Below the pieces are notes generated by a model. It made no database searches. It worked only from the letters and a program-made list of their open reading frames with translations, and was not told where the DNA came from. DNA of 64,000 nt, taken from positions 22,949,223 to 23,013,222 of the forward strand of contig OU744446.1 of NCBI GenBank assembly GCA_916610825.1, written 5' to 3'. This DNA comes from Haliclystus octoradiatus. Taxonomy: Eukaryota; Cnidaria; Staurozoa; Stauromedusae; Haliclystidae. A program made the translations under genes and the position numbers. This document shows positions 28,922-43,200 of this stretch, in pieces (position 1 is the first letter of the stretch; each line of letters begins with the position of its first letter).

Positions 28922-31213
28922 TTACTGCGCTGATTTTTTAAATAATCGGCTTCGTCTTTTTTCTTTCTTAGGGGAAATTTTAGGCGAGCCTTTCGGTGAT
29001 TCCGGTGTTTCGGTATCCGGTAAGTGGCTTCCATTCGTCATTGAACTAGCACGGATATGTTGTATCCATAGTGACATGTCATCCTGTAATCGAGTGAAAT
29101 TCATTTAATTAATTATCCAACGGCCAATTAGGCAAGTACTTTCAAATCATGATGACATTGTTAAATCATGGAGTCATACCCTATCTATTGGACTTTAAAT
29201 ATATCATTTCCTGCATAACTAAAGTTTGAAGATCTATTTTCGAGTTTGTAGGAAATCAGGTTGGAATTAAGCAGCGCGCAGACTGCGTCTGGTGTGTCGT
29301 CTGCCCCCGGCGTCTGCCTATTAGTATGTATTAACGAATAAACGAATGTTGGCGTGGCTATTAGTACACGCGGGAGTTATGAACATAAGCATTTCCTATA
29401 CTAATCAATCTATTCCTACTGTAGCAGTTTATTTTACTTACAATATCTTTAGCTTGAAATAAAAATTCTTCTCCGTTGTGTAACCTAAACAAATAGAGGT
29501 GAGAAAATCAATAATAATGCAATCCCATGATATAAATTACAAGAGTTCAATAATTATTACCTGACAGTTGTTGTAAAATATAAATAAAGTGTAAAGATTG
29601 TCTTACTTGAGCTTGAAGACGTTCTTCTTTTTATGATAACTTGATGCTACTTCGCATGCGCTGCCACTCAATGAATACGTCGACGAAGGAGCACCCTGTA
29701 GTGGAAATAGAACAAAAAGAAAATGTTAATCGATGAAAGGCTAACGATAGAACGAGTATGCAAAATAACGACTTAGTTTGACTCTGTTGTTGAATCCAGG
29801 TAAAGGTCTGGCGTACATAACAATATTAATTAACTGATACGACAGTGAATGATTTGATTAATGTATTTGAGATACATAACGAATTATTATATATAATAAA
29901 CAACTATAAAAGCCCTCTCCTTTACATCATAAAAGGAATCGAATCGTTTCAAATGATAATTAGAAGAAGCAAGAGTAATGGCAAATAAGATTCATCTGGG
30001 ATAATACTCACTGGATCGTTCGCCTCTTTGAAGAGCAAAAGTTCTTTATCATCGAGTACAACGAAAAACTGTTTCCATTGACTAAATATAAGAGATCAAA
30101 AATAATATTATTTAACCATGTAACGCAACAAGTTTAAACACCCTAGCATAGGTTGATGGACCATTAATTCTTAAGGGCCCGAATATTCTCTTGTTGACCC
30201 TGTGTGACTGCTTGGAGATCATTTTAAGCTCAAAATCATAGGATCGGTTGGAAATCATTCTCAGTCCAAGACTTACTGCGAAAAATATGACATTCAAACC
30301 AATGCATACACTGTACAATGGATACGATAACCCATGTTCCAAGCATTTTTTCTTAAAACAGTTTATATTTACGATGAAGGTTTATTACTAAAAATTGGCC
30401 AAAACGTGACGTCAAATATCTTGTTTTCTTTTATCCCCGATTTTTAATTCTAATGATCCCAATACGTTATATAACATTTTTTAATAATTATTTTAGACAA
30501 TCTTTTGATCCGTGTAGGAGTAGAAAAAACATTCCATAGAAACTAGGCAAAGTTAATAGGGCCGATCATGCTATATTGCTAATGGGTAGATACCACCATA
30601 ATTCTCTATAAAGTATATAGTTACACCAATGAATAACAAAGTGCAGCATGACACAAGAAAATACATGAACGTTTTAAAGCATTGGCGGCAAAAGGCAAAC
30701 ACGACCTGCTCGCAGATAAGATTAAAATTGGTTGCACGTGACGCCAAATATCCAATATTGCTGTATCAAAAAACAAAATGACCGTGATGCAGGCCGTGAT
30801 GAAACTTTATAATTATTATAATTTGGATCGACGTAATAACAATCGTGTTGAGATTTAAAAACTGTCGTACAGTATATATAAAGTGTACCCTTAATATAAT
30901 GTACATTAGAATTGGATATATTTTCAGTCCTTTCGTTGTTCAGTATGTTTTCGATATAATTATTTGCAAATAATCGCACCGAAGTTCTGCAGCCTCAGAC
31001 ATCTAGCTATCATGAAATACCGAATCGTTCAATTCAAAATAGTTTGCAGATAGATTGTGACGTCCACTGTTCTAATAAAAATGTAAAAGTTACGAAGCAA
31101 AATGTACAATTAATAGCAAAATAAGACAATTTGAACATACCGTTGCGATGATTTTTTGTGATTTGCATCCATAATTTGCTTGCGCTGTAGTAAACCATCG
31201 ATTTTGCGTTCAG
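28922..31213 (-). other. Beta-spectrin PH domain and C-terminal tail exons
   Basis: The last six exons encode a pleckstrin homology domain. It runs from [20 protein letters not shown] through [38 protein letters not shown] to the final helix with the conserved Trp ([10 protein letters not shown]). A 43-residue Ser/Pro/Lys-rich tail follows ([20 protein letters not shown], ending SAQ). The PH domain marks the long, non-erythroid type of beta-spectrin and binds PIP2. The loop after EANDP is shorter than in human beta-II. Confidence 0.93.
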
Positions 31214-34200
31214 CTGGTGAAAAAATTGAAATACAAAATTAAAAATGGTTGTTTTGAAAGCAAAAGAAACAGGAAAGAGAGACAAAGATATTCCAAAAGA
31301 ATACAAACAAACTAGCTGCAACACACAAAATACGGTGGAAACAAGGCAGAATTAATCAAGCTTTACAACTTTGTGACAAAAACATGTACATATATTCAAA
31401 TTTACAGCAACTATTATACGCTATATGAAATCAAATCATTTATGCGGAACTAACCTATTCATATGTAATACAAACAAAAACACTATGCATGGAAGCAAGG
31501 CAGAACTTCTTCAAACAGCTTGGATAATAATAAAATAGTGACAGGATTGCATCATGAACGTGTATGGTAAACAAATTAATATTCTTATTGCAAGTTCTCA
31601 TGACTTAATATGTAACTATGACAACATAATGATTTATTGAATCTCAACAAACCTGTTCGATTATCATCTTTCTTTGAATCTGCGGGCGATTGGGTGTTAT
31701 CATCACGCTGTAGAAGGAAAAACAACAGTAAAACTCAATAACAACAACAACAACAACAACAACAGTCTGTTCCATGCATAATGTGATACAAATAGATTAC
31801 TTGATGTCCCTATCATGATGTTGTCTTAAACGATACTATGATTAGAATAAGATAATTGGGAACGAGGCATTTCATGGATTTCATGGATATATTTGCACGT
31901 TTCTCAGGTTTACTTGTCAAAAAATATCAAATTGTAGATGAACATTAACTTTCTCTTCTGAGAACGTAAAGGCACATACTCGCACAAAGGAAGGATAGTT
32001 GCTAAAATTGCAACTCATCATACTACATATTAAGGCATACTAGGTGGTTAGACTATTTGGCTTCGCTGGAGGTCACATGGATATGGACAAATTGACTTGG
32101 CCTGCAAATGATGTAAGGCTGAAAATTGTCTGAAAGGCAACAATTTCTATGAACAACAACTTGCCGTGAAGCAGTGGGTTGAGTAACGTAAGGTAACGCG
32201 AGCGTAACAAGCCTAATTCAAGATGGTTCATATGATTGTGATGGATACACAATACAGTCATAATTAGTTGGGCCATGTCATTTATTTTAAAAGGTATCTG
32301 GGATCTTGAACACTGTAATGAGAGATCATGATAAAACGCCATAAAGAAATTAACATTCTACTCATGACAGATGCGAGGATCGAATGGTAACCACTAAAGC
32401 CATATTAACATCTTAGCATGCAATTTGTTATGTGATTATATTAGTGAATTCTATAGATTTAATAAAGACTAATAAATGTGTTTAGTTGCAGTATGTGAAA
32501 AGGCCGTCATTTAAATGAATATATTCAAATTAGATTATTCTGTAAGAGACACCGTCGTATATTTCGTGACAGGTGTATCCATAATTCCATAAAACCACCG
32601 TGAATTGAGGGATGCCTGATATATCGATATTTATGTTGTATTGATAAACGGTACCAATGTCAAGATGATATTTAATTGTCCAGATATTTACAATTAAAGC
32701 CGCCTGGTTTCTATTTAGAATCGGGAGGCACTGGCGGCAACCGCCGATGAAAATTGAACACAGAAACGAATCAAACGCATTCATCGCCAGTCCTCGTCCG
32801 AAAATCAAACATGTTTGATAAACTGCCACCGGCGCCTCTCGAATCTACATGAAAACCAGGCTCAAAAGTTACATTAGCAAGTTTACATTGACATTGCTAT
32901 TAAAGTGATACAAGTATCTAAACCGATTTACGAAAGGCTAATTTGCCTCCATAGAGGGCCAACAGCAATGTCACGTAATCAGCTTTCATACTGAATTTGG
33001 GGGTACTTCAATCGACAATAGTTAGCGCATATAACTAATATTACTTCAGGGGAGTTAAGAAGTCGCAGCTGGCTAGAAACTTAAAGCTAACGGGAATAAC
33101 AGTACTACTTAGTCTGCATATAGGCTGTCTCGTTCATAACTTACAGCAGGTGTATCCATAGCACTTGAATCATCATTTCGAGACATCATACTATCATCTG
33201 TTTCATGGACTGAGTTTTCATCAGCTAACCGATTTTCTAGTGCACGTTGTGCTTCTAATTGTTGTTCTCTCTCTTCTAATTCAATCCGCGCAAGTCGTTC
33301 ACGCTCTTCTTTTTCTTGTTGTGCTGCTTGAAGTTGTCGGGTACGTGCAGCACGTAATTCAAACTGGAACAGAAATATCCGAATTAGATTAGTAATGTGC
33401 TGTAAGCAACCGGCAGTGTGAAGGAATATAGCAAGCATTTTGGAATGTTGAACAGGTAGCCCTGCTCAATTTTGATTCTGTATTCGTACTAATAGTTTGT
33501 CGTTGACATCGATTCGATAATCACTATAATTCCCCAAAATCGACATATAAAATCAGTCGAAGTCACCTGACTAATGCTCAAACTTATGAAGCGGGCAAAT
33601 TCGAAGGCTCTCTTCATAATTCGGCGTGATTTATTCCATGTATGAAATACTTGGAAGTTGTCTGAAGCAATACAACGGCCTGGATACATTCTCAATTAGA
33701 ACATGATCGGATTGGCACATGCTTCTTCCTTGGGCACATGTACCATGCCTGCAAAACACCGTCATAGAATCAAACGTTGATAGAACGTACCGTTGTTAAT
33801 CGTTCGAGTGCTTTGAAACGTTCTTCTTGTGCGTTGAGTAGTTTCTCGAATCCAATGTGTTTCTCGATCATTTTAGCTACTTGATCAATAGATTGCTAAT
33901 AAAAACAAAAATAATATCATCGTATCAATACTACAGTCAAGTTAATACTGTACGTTAGAATGATACCATCATGGCCGTAACTACATACTTCTGACTAGGG
34001 GTATCGGGTATTCTCAATTTTGCCCGAAAAAAGGCGTGGGGTTACATATTTGGGAATTTCAGTACTGTAATACCTTGAAAATTGCATATCAGAAGTAATA
34101 ACACCATTAATACCTGAAATTTGACTCTTGGGGATATTGGGAGGGGGTCAAAAATAAGGCTTAAATGCGAAGATGTTATCCTTGATGAGCAAGAAATAAG

Positions 34201-37200
34201 TCAGTTGGCTTCTGAGAAGAAAAATAAGATCAAATATATAGATTCTGCAATTCTTCTATTTCTCAGATATAAAACTATCATGGGTCAGGTCACAACTCGG
34301 ACCATAACCAGCATGATTCCAACTAGAACATGTGACAAACCACGTCGTGCATTTGTTATCGGGGAAGGGCTTGTATTTGCCCCAACACCACATCTATTAG
34401 TTTGATATGTGCAGATGGACTTACTCCGCATTCTGGATTGCTGACTTGACCATCTTGTTGTATCATCCATTCGTCAGCAAGATGAGCATCACGGGCAAAT
34501 TGTAAAACCTCAAAATCTGAAAATCAAAACATTCCGACGATTGTATGACAGATATATCATATCGGTTGACATTTTCGTCATCTGTGCTTCTGTAAACTTC
34601 AGCAGTTTCATAAATCCTAAGTTGGGGATCCCTCATAATCTGATGAAAGCGTCAATCACAGTTTGAAAATGCAGCCTACATTTGAGGATAACAATGTCTA
34701 CAGAATCTTTAGGGTCGACCTGTAATCCGTAAAAATTCTAAATTTTTAGTCCAACAAATCCTATCTGATATCCTACAAATGTGATGATTCTGATTGGTTC
34801 CTATGTTATTAATTAACCTACCAAGTTGTAAGTCTTCCCAATGAGTTTCCCACAACGAGTCAAGTGATTGTTTGTCACTCAGCAGCTGATCCACTTTTTG
34901 TTTAATCTGGTTGAGGAAAAAAAGGTAAAATATGGTTATTTACAGTAGTTGAATACAGGAATTAGAAGATCAGAGCACAATAAAGTTTTGACATATCTCA
35001 TTCCTTTGACAGCTGAGTGGGATGGATTTCGCACAGAAACGCCCCAAAGCTCAACCACTCTACGGCGGAACAGACATCACGGAACGAGCACAGTACAAAA
35101 CACGGCAAAAATATTTTTGATTTGCCATGTGCTCCAACAATCACTTGAAATTTACTTTACTAGGAATATCTCAGTCGTTTGCACAATCACCTTCAATCTA
35201 GTAACTCTCACCTCATCCGATGCATAATGGTTAGCAGCTATCATTTTTTCTGCGCTTTCTGCAACGTTATTGAATTTCTCTTCTTTCGAATCAATCTCCT
35301 TCTTTCGATCTTGATGGTTCTTCATGAGCGATTCACAACCACTGATATCCCTAAAATTTAAAATAATAATTTCCATTGTACTGATGAAAATGTTTTGACA
35401 TTGAAACATGGACGTGAAACATAACTGTACAAACACAGCATACGTTGCAATATTATGTGTATAAGCAAATCATGAAATTGGAAATATTGACCACTACCAA
35501 CAGGTGACCTTAATATAGAGGTTAAACTCGACAACCTTGAGTTTGTCCGTACCTTGGTCGTTTATCCATTTCAATCTGACTTCTCATTTCAATGATCCAT
35601 AATTGTAAATCATTAATAAGCATGAGAAGTCTTTGGAATCCATCTGATTCACCCAATTTTGATGTTCTCAAACCAACGGAGCGTAGCAATGCGTTCCATG
35701 CATCAACTACTTCTGTTTCTTTATCAGTGATCTCTTCTGATTTGTCACCGGCATACTGTGGTGTTAATTCAGTTGAAAATTGTTGAATTGATTTCACTTG
35801 ATATTCAAGTGGTTGGAGGTCAGCTTCAAAGGCTTTGTGATGTCGTTTCAAAGCAAACACACTTTGATGGTCACGTCCTAGTTCTGTTGAGAGTTGCTTT
35901 TCTTTCTCCTATAAGTACAGAAAATGAAATGAGAATACAAAACTATGCAAGCACAAAAAAGATAAATCATTGAAGCCCAGTGTACTATAGAGAGTAGTGA
36001 TTATGTCACAAGATGTGTCCCAAACCGCATTGCAGGGCAAAAAATTTGTAATCACATTCATAACATGAGTCGGTTGATAATTTCTTGCACCAAAGGAAAA
36101 GAGAGACTCAAAGAGAATTCAAAATGAAGTATTTGTGTGATTCAATGCAAACATTTTACTGAGTAAAGTAGAACAACATTTCGCTTTCCTCTTGTACCAT
36201 GTTATGGATTGTTGTAGAGTATATTCTGACTTGTAAAAATAATAACAATAATTCCCTTTTTAACCATGCAGAAGGTGGACGATAATAGGTGACTGATTCT
36301 CTCTTGATTTTAGTAACGTAAAATTAAAACTCAAATATATTGTCAATAGACGTTCTCTTCTCTTCACATCATCAGCTTTTCTTTACTTACAAATGTGCTT
36401 TTGTAGAGGATAGTGGTGTTACACGTTGAAACTATTTTTTATTGTTATTGCACTCATCAATAAAAATCATTTCTATAGTACAATGCATTTCTTACTGAAA
36501 TAAATCAAATCATACCTGGATCATTCCAAGAAGGTCTTTAGCTTCCTGGAAAAACTTATGGTACTCATGAGCAGATTCCAGGACCTATAAATAATTGTAT
36601 AAAACAAATTTAATGCAAGGTCGTTTGAGAATCTATTAATTAAAAGTCTGTTGTGGACGGATCCTGAGACAGATGCTGATTGTATAGAGGCTACTATCAT
36701 AAGATATTTGACTGCGTATGCAACAATACATAATAAAAGCTACCAGTAACACTCGAAAAAGTGTTTAATTTACCTGTCGTCTTGTAACAATTGCTTCTAG
36801 AAGGTTCTCCCATGCTTCATTGAGTCCGTCTTTCCATTCAGAAATAGTAGCTGCATCTGTATGACCAGAATCAATCAATTGATTTGTCATCTGATTGACA
36901 GCAGCCACTCTATCTTTGCCTGTTGATGTTGTTTCAAGTGCCATGCGTTCAAAATTCTCTTGCAACATCTAAGATAATAAAAAAGATATCTTGTTACCAC
37001 GAACATTGACAACAGCTTTATTTAACTTTTATTTGATTTGATACGAGTGACCAAGATCTAAATAATCAATAAACATGCTGTACCTGTACATGGTCGAAAT
37101 CTTCACCGTTTTCTTGAGAACTGAAAATGACATCCATTTCAGCAATCCAAGCCTCAAGATCGTCAACCTAAACATTGAATTTAAAATTTGCTTCAAAAGT

Positions 37201-40200
37201 CCTCTATTGCAGACGAAATGGAGTCACGAATCAAATTACAGTAAAAAATAATGGATCCAAGGTACACTTTGTAAAGCAATATACAATGATTTTACCTCAC
37301 GGTTAACTTGAAACAATTTCAAATTTTCATCTAATTTTCCTTCTCTTTCTGAAGCAATGTTTTGCAAATGTGCATAGAGATCATCCAGTTTCTTCTGAGT
37401 GACAGCTATTTCCTCACTAAAAGATTAAACAGGTTAACACAGTCTATAACTACATCACAGATAAACTGAATAATTTTGCAATGTTTACAATAAAGCCTGA
37501 TTCATATATCTTGAAGTATAATAAGCTAAGAATCCAATTTGATTGCATTGTGTTTAACTATCAAATCATATACTGTACCTTTCTGGATGTTCTGCTTCAG
37601 TCAAGGTATTAGCTGTCTGCCTAAGCTCTTCGATCGTTGTTTTGTAATCAGTGACTGCTTCTTTGACACTTGTGTGTTTCTTGATTAAAGCATTGATGTT
37701 TGCTTCATCTTTACCTCTGTCGTCAGCCATCATGTAGAGTTCTTGTTCACTCATACCAGACTCAGCCTCGTTTGCATCAAAGTAATACTATAACAAAATG
37801 AGATTCAACAATATCACATAAATTGTTAATTCATTCATTTTGACCTCCCCGTGTCTGTTGTAAAGTGTCATGCAAGGAAGTAAACTCAAGTCAAAAAAAG
37901 AAGAAAAATCCTTAAAAAAGAGCTGAAACAATAACAATTACTATTGTTTTATGTGAAATCTCCTTTGGTTTCAAGTTGATAGAAGACAATAAATCAGGTT
38001 TTCCGTTTTCATGAGAAAAAAAAACATACTTGTTTAGCAGCATTGGCTTCTTCTAGTTTGAGTTTGAAACTCATTGATAGCGATTTGAGATTCTCCCATC
38101 TTTTTATTAATGAATCAGACAATTCTTCAACCTCGACAGCATTAGCGTCTTGTTCATCAACTAATTCTTTGCCTCTGTCTTGCAATGATTGAATGAGAGG
38201 CTCATGTCCATCAACTTCAGTACAAAGATTCTACAAATAAAAACTGCAATTATCAAACAATTGTGTTTGTGTCATTATACATTAATGAAAACCCTGAGAA
38301 AGAATGAGTTGATGAACGTGAAATTATTCACATGAATTTTTCATGGTCAGTTCATGAGTTGTTCTTAAAGTGTTCATGAAAATATGCACAGTTTAATGTT
38401 CATGGAGTTTGTGAACTGTTTTATGGAGTTTGTGAATAGTTCATAAACTGTGCATGAAATTTTCTACAGGGGTATCAAAGAGTGAAATTCAGGCTTCACC
38501 AAAAGGTTAATGGAGTGTTTGCAACAAAGTTTTCTTGGGATATAATTTCAATTAATTCATCGATAGGAGAAATACAGGGACTTCATATGATTTTTAGATT
38601 TTGAATTATTATTAATTAGTTTTCGTTGTCATATTTTTCAAAACCGTTATGGGTTTTTGTACTTTACATTTGATTGTTGTGACAAGTCACTTTTTTGGTT
38701 GGCAATTGGTTGTATGAAAATTAGGTAATTTTCCTCAAATATTTCTGTGTCTTTGTTAGATTAACAGAAATTTCAAAAGTTTTTTTTTAATGTTTAAGAT
38801 GTCTGTGTAACCTCATCGACCATTCAGATAAGCAGTAGATCTGATGCCGTGCTGGGGTATGAAGTCGGAAATATTAATGGAAGAACATGCAGAATTTGCA
38901 GTCCAAGATTTGCATACAGCTATACACACAGTATATGCATGGTTCAGGCATGAGAGTCAAGCTCAGTCCAAAGAGAGGAAAATCCTTTGAAAAACACTAG
39001 AACAAAAGAAAAATCAGTATTTTAAATGTAATCCTTTGTTTTAAAACCGATACAAAACAAGAAAACAGCTTTTTTGAGAAACTCTCTCATGCGTGATGAT
39101 TGATACAATATTAAATCATTATATTCTTAGAATTCAGAAGTTAAAATAATCAAGCACTTACCTGAAACTTTTTACGATGTCTTTGAACTTCATGAAGCGT
39201 TTTACCAAAATTTTGGGACTGTAAAATTGGCTCCTTCTCGGCAATCCAGAGCTTAAAGTAAACAAGAATGAAATGAAATGGTCATTCAAACAGGTTGTTT
39301 TCTGACTGATATCCATATGTAGTACCATTTATACATAAAGAGAATTTTATATCACAATTTAAGTTAATTAAGAAACTATATATAATATAATATAATACTA
39401 TAATAGTATTACATTTTCAATTGTATATATTTGTGATTGACAGTCACCTTGTAAGCACAAGTGCTTGTTTATTGAGGGACATGACAAATTTACAAACGAA
39501 CGAGTAGACAGACATATATGTTGTTTATGTTGGCAGTGACTAATAACATGTTCTATCTCCAATTGTGCCCAAGAAAGAAGCTGCCATTATAATTATGCAC
39601 AATTGAAATGATATCCTCTATCTCTCACATAATAATAACCAAACGAGAAAGTAGTAGAAAATAAAGGTTTTTGCAAGCTTACCATTTCATCTTCAACATC
39701 CCTTTTGAATTGATAAAATTTCAAAGAAGCCTGAAGCTCATTTCGTCTTTCAACAAGAGGCACTTCTAAAGATGCGAATCTATCAAAGCAATCAATCAAC
39801 AATGTTTCATAATGAATAGCAAAGATGCTGTAGGTTAGAGTGAAGGAATAGATATCGATAGATTCAAGCCTTCAAATGCATAAAAAAGCCTTTTCTAAAT
39901 AAATGCATTCTGGTTGATCATCAAGTAATTCAATTGCATTGCCTGATTGCTTTCTGATCTGAATTCTGGGTTGCTGAAATAAGTATAGTTACATTATTTA
40001 TGAGTGCAACAACTAAAACTGATGCAGGAACACTTAATTCTGTTTGAACGTTATTTTTTGTATCAAACAAGTAAGAAATGCATTCTGTAACACTGTAGCT
40101 TAGTTGGCTAAATCGGATCAATTATAAAAGTCTAGACTGTTTTTAACATGTGCATATATACATACCTTTCTTCAATAAGGGCCCTCTCTTCATCAAGTTT

Positions 40201-43200
40201 ACTCTGTTCTGCATCATCATCTGGTGAAGACATAAGATTAACCATTCGATCATGTTTCATTTCAACTTCTTTCTCCAAGACCTATTTAAAGCAAATAAAA
40301 AAAAAAGATTATTTTGGTTGCTTGAGTCAAATGATAAATCTGAGCTGACATTCCAGTAATTCCTACAGTGTCTTAACATACAGTACTTAACTATTTCACT
40401 CTGGTTAATATCACAAACCGTTCAAAATCTCTTTTTGCACCTGAACAGTGATAATATTAGCAAGGTTACACATTTGCTCTATAATTAAAAACAAAGGACT
40501 ACCTTGTGCTTATTATAATTCTCCCGGACAGTTGTAATATTTTTGCCAATTTCTTTCTCTTCCAAAGATCCAAGAAGCTCTTTCACGTAAGTGTCTAAAT
40601 TTGTGATTTCTGAATGAAAATCTTGCTGTCTGTTGGCCTCAGTAAGAGATGCATTCTTTGCAGATGAAACCTATACATAAAATATTAATACCGTATGAAA
40701 AAGCAATTAATGATTCCATGTTTTCAAACTGAACAGAGGATTACAACAAAATCCATTGATACAAACCAGCTTTTTCAGCAGGTAAATTTGACCTTCACAG
40801 ATATCCGTTGCTAATTAGAGCGTTGTTAGATATTAGGGGTGAGACGATAATGAAATTTACTGATGCTCGATGCTGATTAGTTAGTGCTCCTTTTACAACT
40901 ATGTCATAGAGGGAATACTGCGCTAAATTAATTGTTTTAAAGAGGTTCAAAAACCTTTACTAAAATGACCACTATAGACAGGTGGTTAATATAAGAATGT
41001 GACCACTAAACCAGGTTTGACAATGGAGACAAATCAATGTGTGGTTTTTAGTCATACAATGAGTAACTGTGCTTGGTTTATGTCAGCATGCATGAGGTTT
41101 TACCAGACAGATTGTTTGTCAGAGGAAGAAACCAAACACAGTAAAATTAATAATTCAATAGACACAAGATGTAACATGAAAGATGTCTTATATATAATTA
41201 TACATATATCACACAAAATATACCTTAATACAATAAAAGTATATCTCAGTACAGACATATTTAGGTATCCATTCATTATAAGTCGCAGTATCATAATTTT
41301 CCTTAATAGTTATTTAATCAACAGGGCATTTGACTACTCTGACTTGAACTTGGTAAGCAAGCCTCGATTTTGCTATCTACAGTACCTACCACATTGAGGT
41401 CATTCCATAATAGCTGCAATCTCTCCATTCTGATGTCAATGTCTTCTTTTGACTCAGGGCATAAACCTCGAAGAACATCAGCTTCCTGCAACAGGAAGGT
41501 GACAAAATATCAATTGCAAGAAAACTCCTGGTTAACAGTACGATTGGTCACTTATCGAAGATGGAAGAATAATTAGTTTGTGATATTGAAAAGTTTGATT
41601 TCAAGATAAAGAAATTCTGTAACGGAGTCTTTGTAGCATGGGTACAATGGCCTGGAACATTTAATAATTGAGATAGCGGTAGGCAGAATTTAATAATATA
41701 ATTATTAGCTTCCTTAACGGAATAAATATAGAATTTTGCAGCGTAAATCTACAAATGAATCATCAGTAGTATTGTTAATACAGTTTAACCCGCTTAAGTG
41801 CAAGTCAAAATTTCCAACGGTTTTCATTGCATTTATCCGAATTTGCAGTTATCCGAAATTGCTTACCATGGACTTGACCAGAAAATTGTTTAACGGGTTT
41901 CAAAGCCATGTTGCAGATAAGCGGGAATTTCACTTATCTGAATTGCAGATAAGCGGTTTACACTGTACAGATGTGAAAACGAGCAATAAATAATCAAGTT
42001 TCAAACACATAATTTGATACTTCCTTGAGAAATTTTAGAAATGATCTCTAACCATTTGCAAGTTAGATGTTTGTCTTGATGTAGTCTATCCTTGTAACGA
42101 CATTAATAGCAACCACAAATCAAATCTTCTTACCGTTCCTAATGTGTCTATTCTTTGTCTGTTTGCTTGCATTTCAGCTTCGAATGCTTGGTGCTTGGTA
42201 AGTTTACTACGGACATTTGTTAGATCTTTTGCTTGTTCTTCAGAGGCAGTTTGAAGTCTTTCCGTCAACCAATCAGACATCTACAAAATGTAATTCAGTG
42301 AGTCAAATTAGATTGTATAACTAACACATCATTTTAGTCAATGTTATCATAGGTTGTTCTTCTACTTTTTCAGATATGGATTGTTGAGAAATCTAATTTA
42401 TTATCAAAGGTGCAAGAAAATAATAAGTAATTATATTTCCAAAGATGTGGCTTCTCCCTGGCTTCCTTTCACAGTCAAGACCCCTGAGCTTTTCTAGAGA
42501 AAGTCGGTCTGTTTCTCCGCTCTTAAAAAGACTGCTTCAAAACATGGAAAATAAACGTAAAAATAGATTTTTTTGAGTTAAAGTTGCCTTTGTTTGCCAG
42601 GAATTAAAGCAACAAATAAAACGTTACTGTCTAAAATTAAAAGACTGAATATGCATGTGATTCATAAACGAATTGACGAGATTGACATTGACAGAAATTG
42701 ATACTTTTATTTTTCAACTGTGTCTGATTCACTGCAAACTTTGGAGGGTAGTCTAATTGAAACTAAATCAGATTCCATTATTTTCAATATGGGGATATAT
42801 GTCTCGACAGATGTCTCTTCTGCAGTTTGGATAGCTTTGGCCAGAATCACCTTTTTAACAGATAGTCGTTGTGAGTGCGAGACAATAAAATTTCCTGAAA
42901 ATTTCGTTGTGGACAACCCTATGGTAAAAAACTATTTGCGTGCTCATTTTAGTGGTTTTAATCGTCAGATATATACTGGATTTGTATTCACTACGTAATA
43001 TGTCATTTGGTAACTGGTAAAGTTTAATTTTAAAACAGTCTTTGAACCAATCTTTTGTGATCTTTGTAACTGAAAAATGATCGAAGGCACTATTTTACAA
43101 TGATTCACCCTAATATTCGGCCTTACAGGGTACTTATTAAACGTTTATGTATGCCTTCTTCATTTGTTTCCACGGTAAATTAAAAATACAGTATATTTAT

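Noticed and set aside
32530-32829. 99-codon minus-strand frame between the spectrin exons
   Set aside because: It has no similarity to spectrin, lacks usable splice sites, and the flanking exons already join in phase.
42720-42998. 92-codon plus-strand frame in a spectrin intron
   Set aside because: Isolated, antisense to the gene, without recognisable domains.
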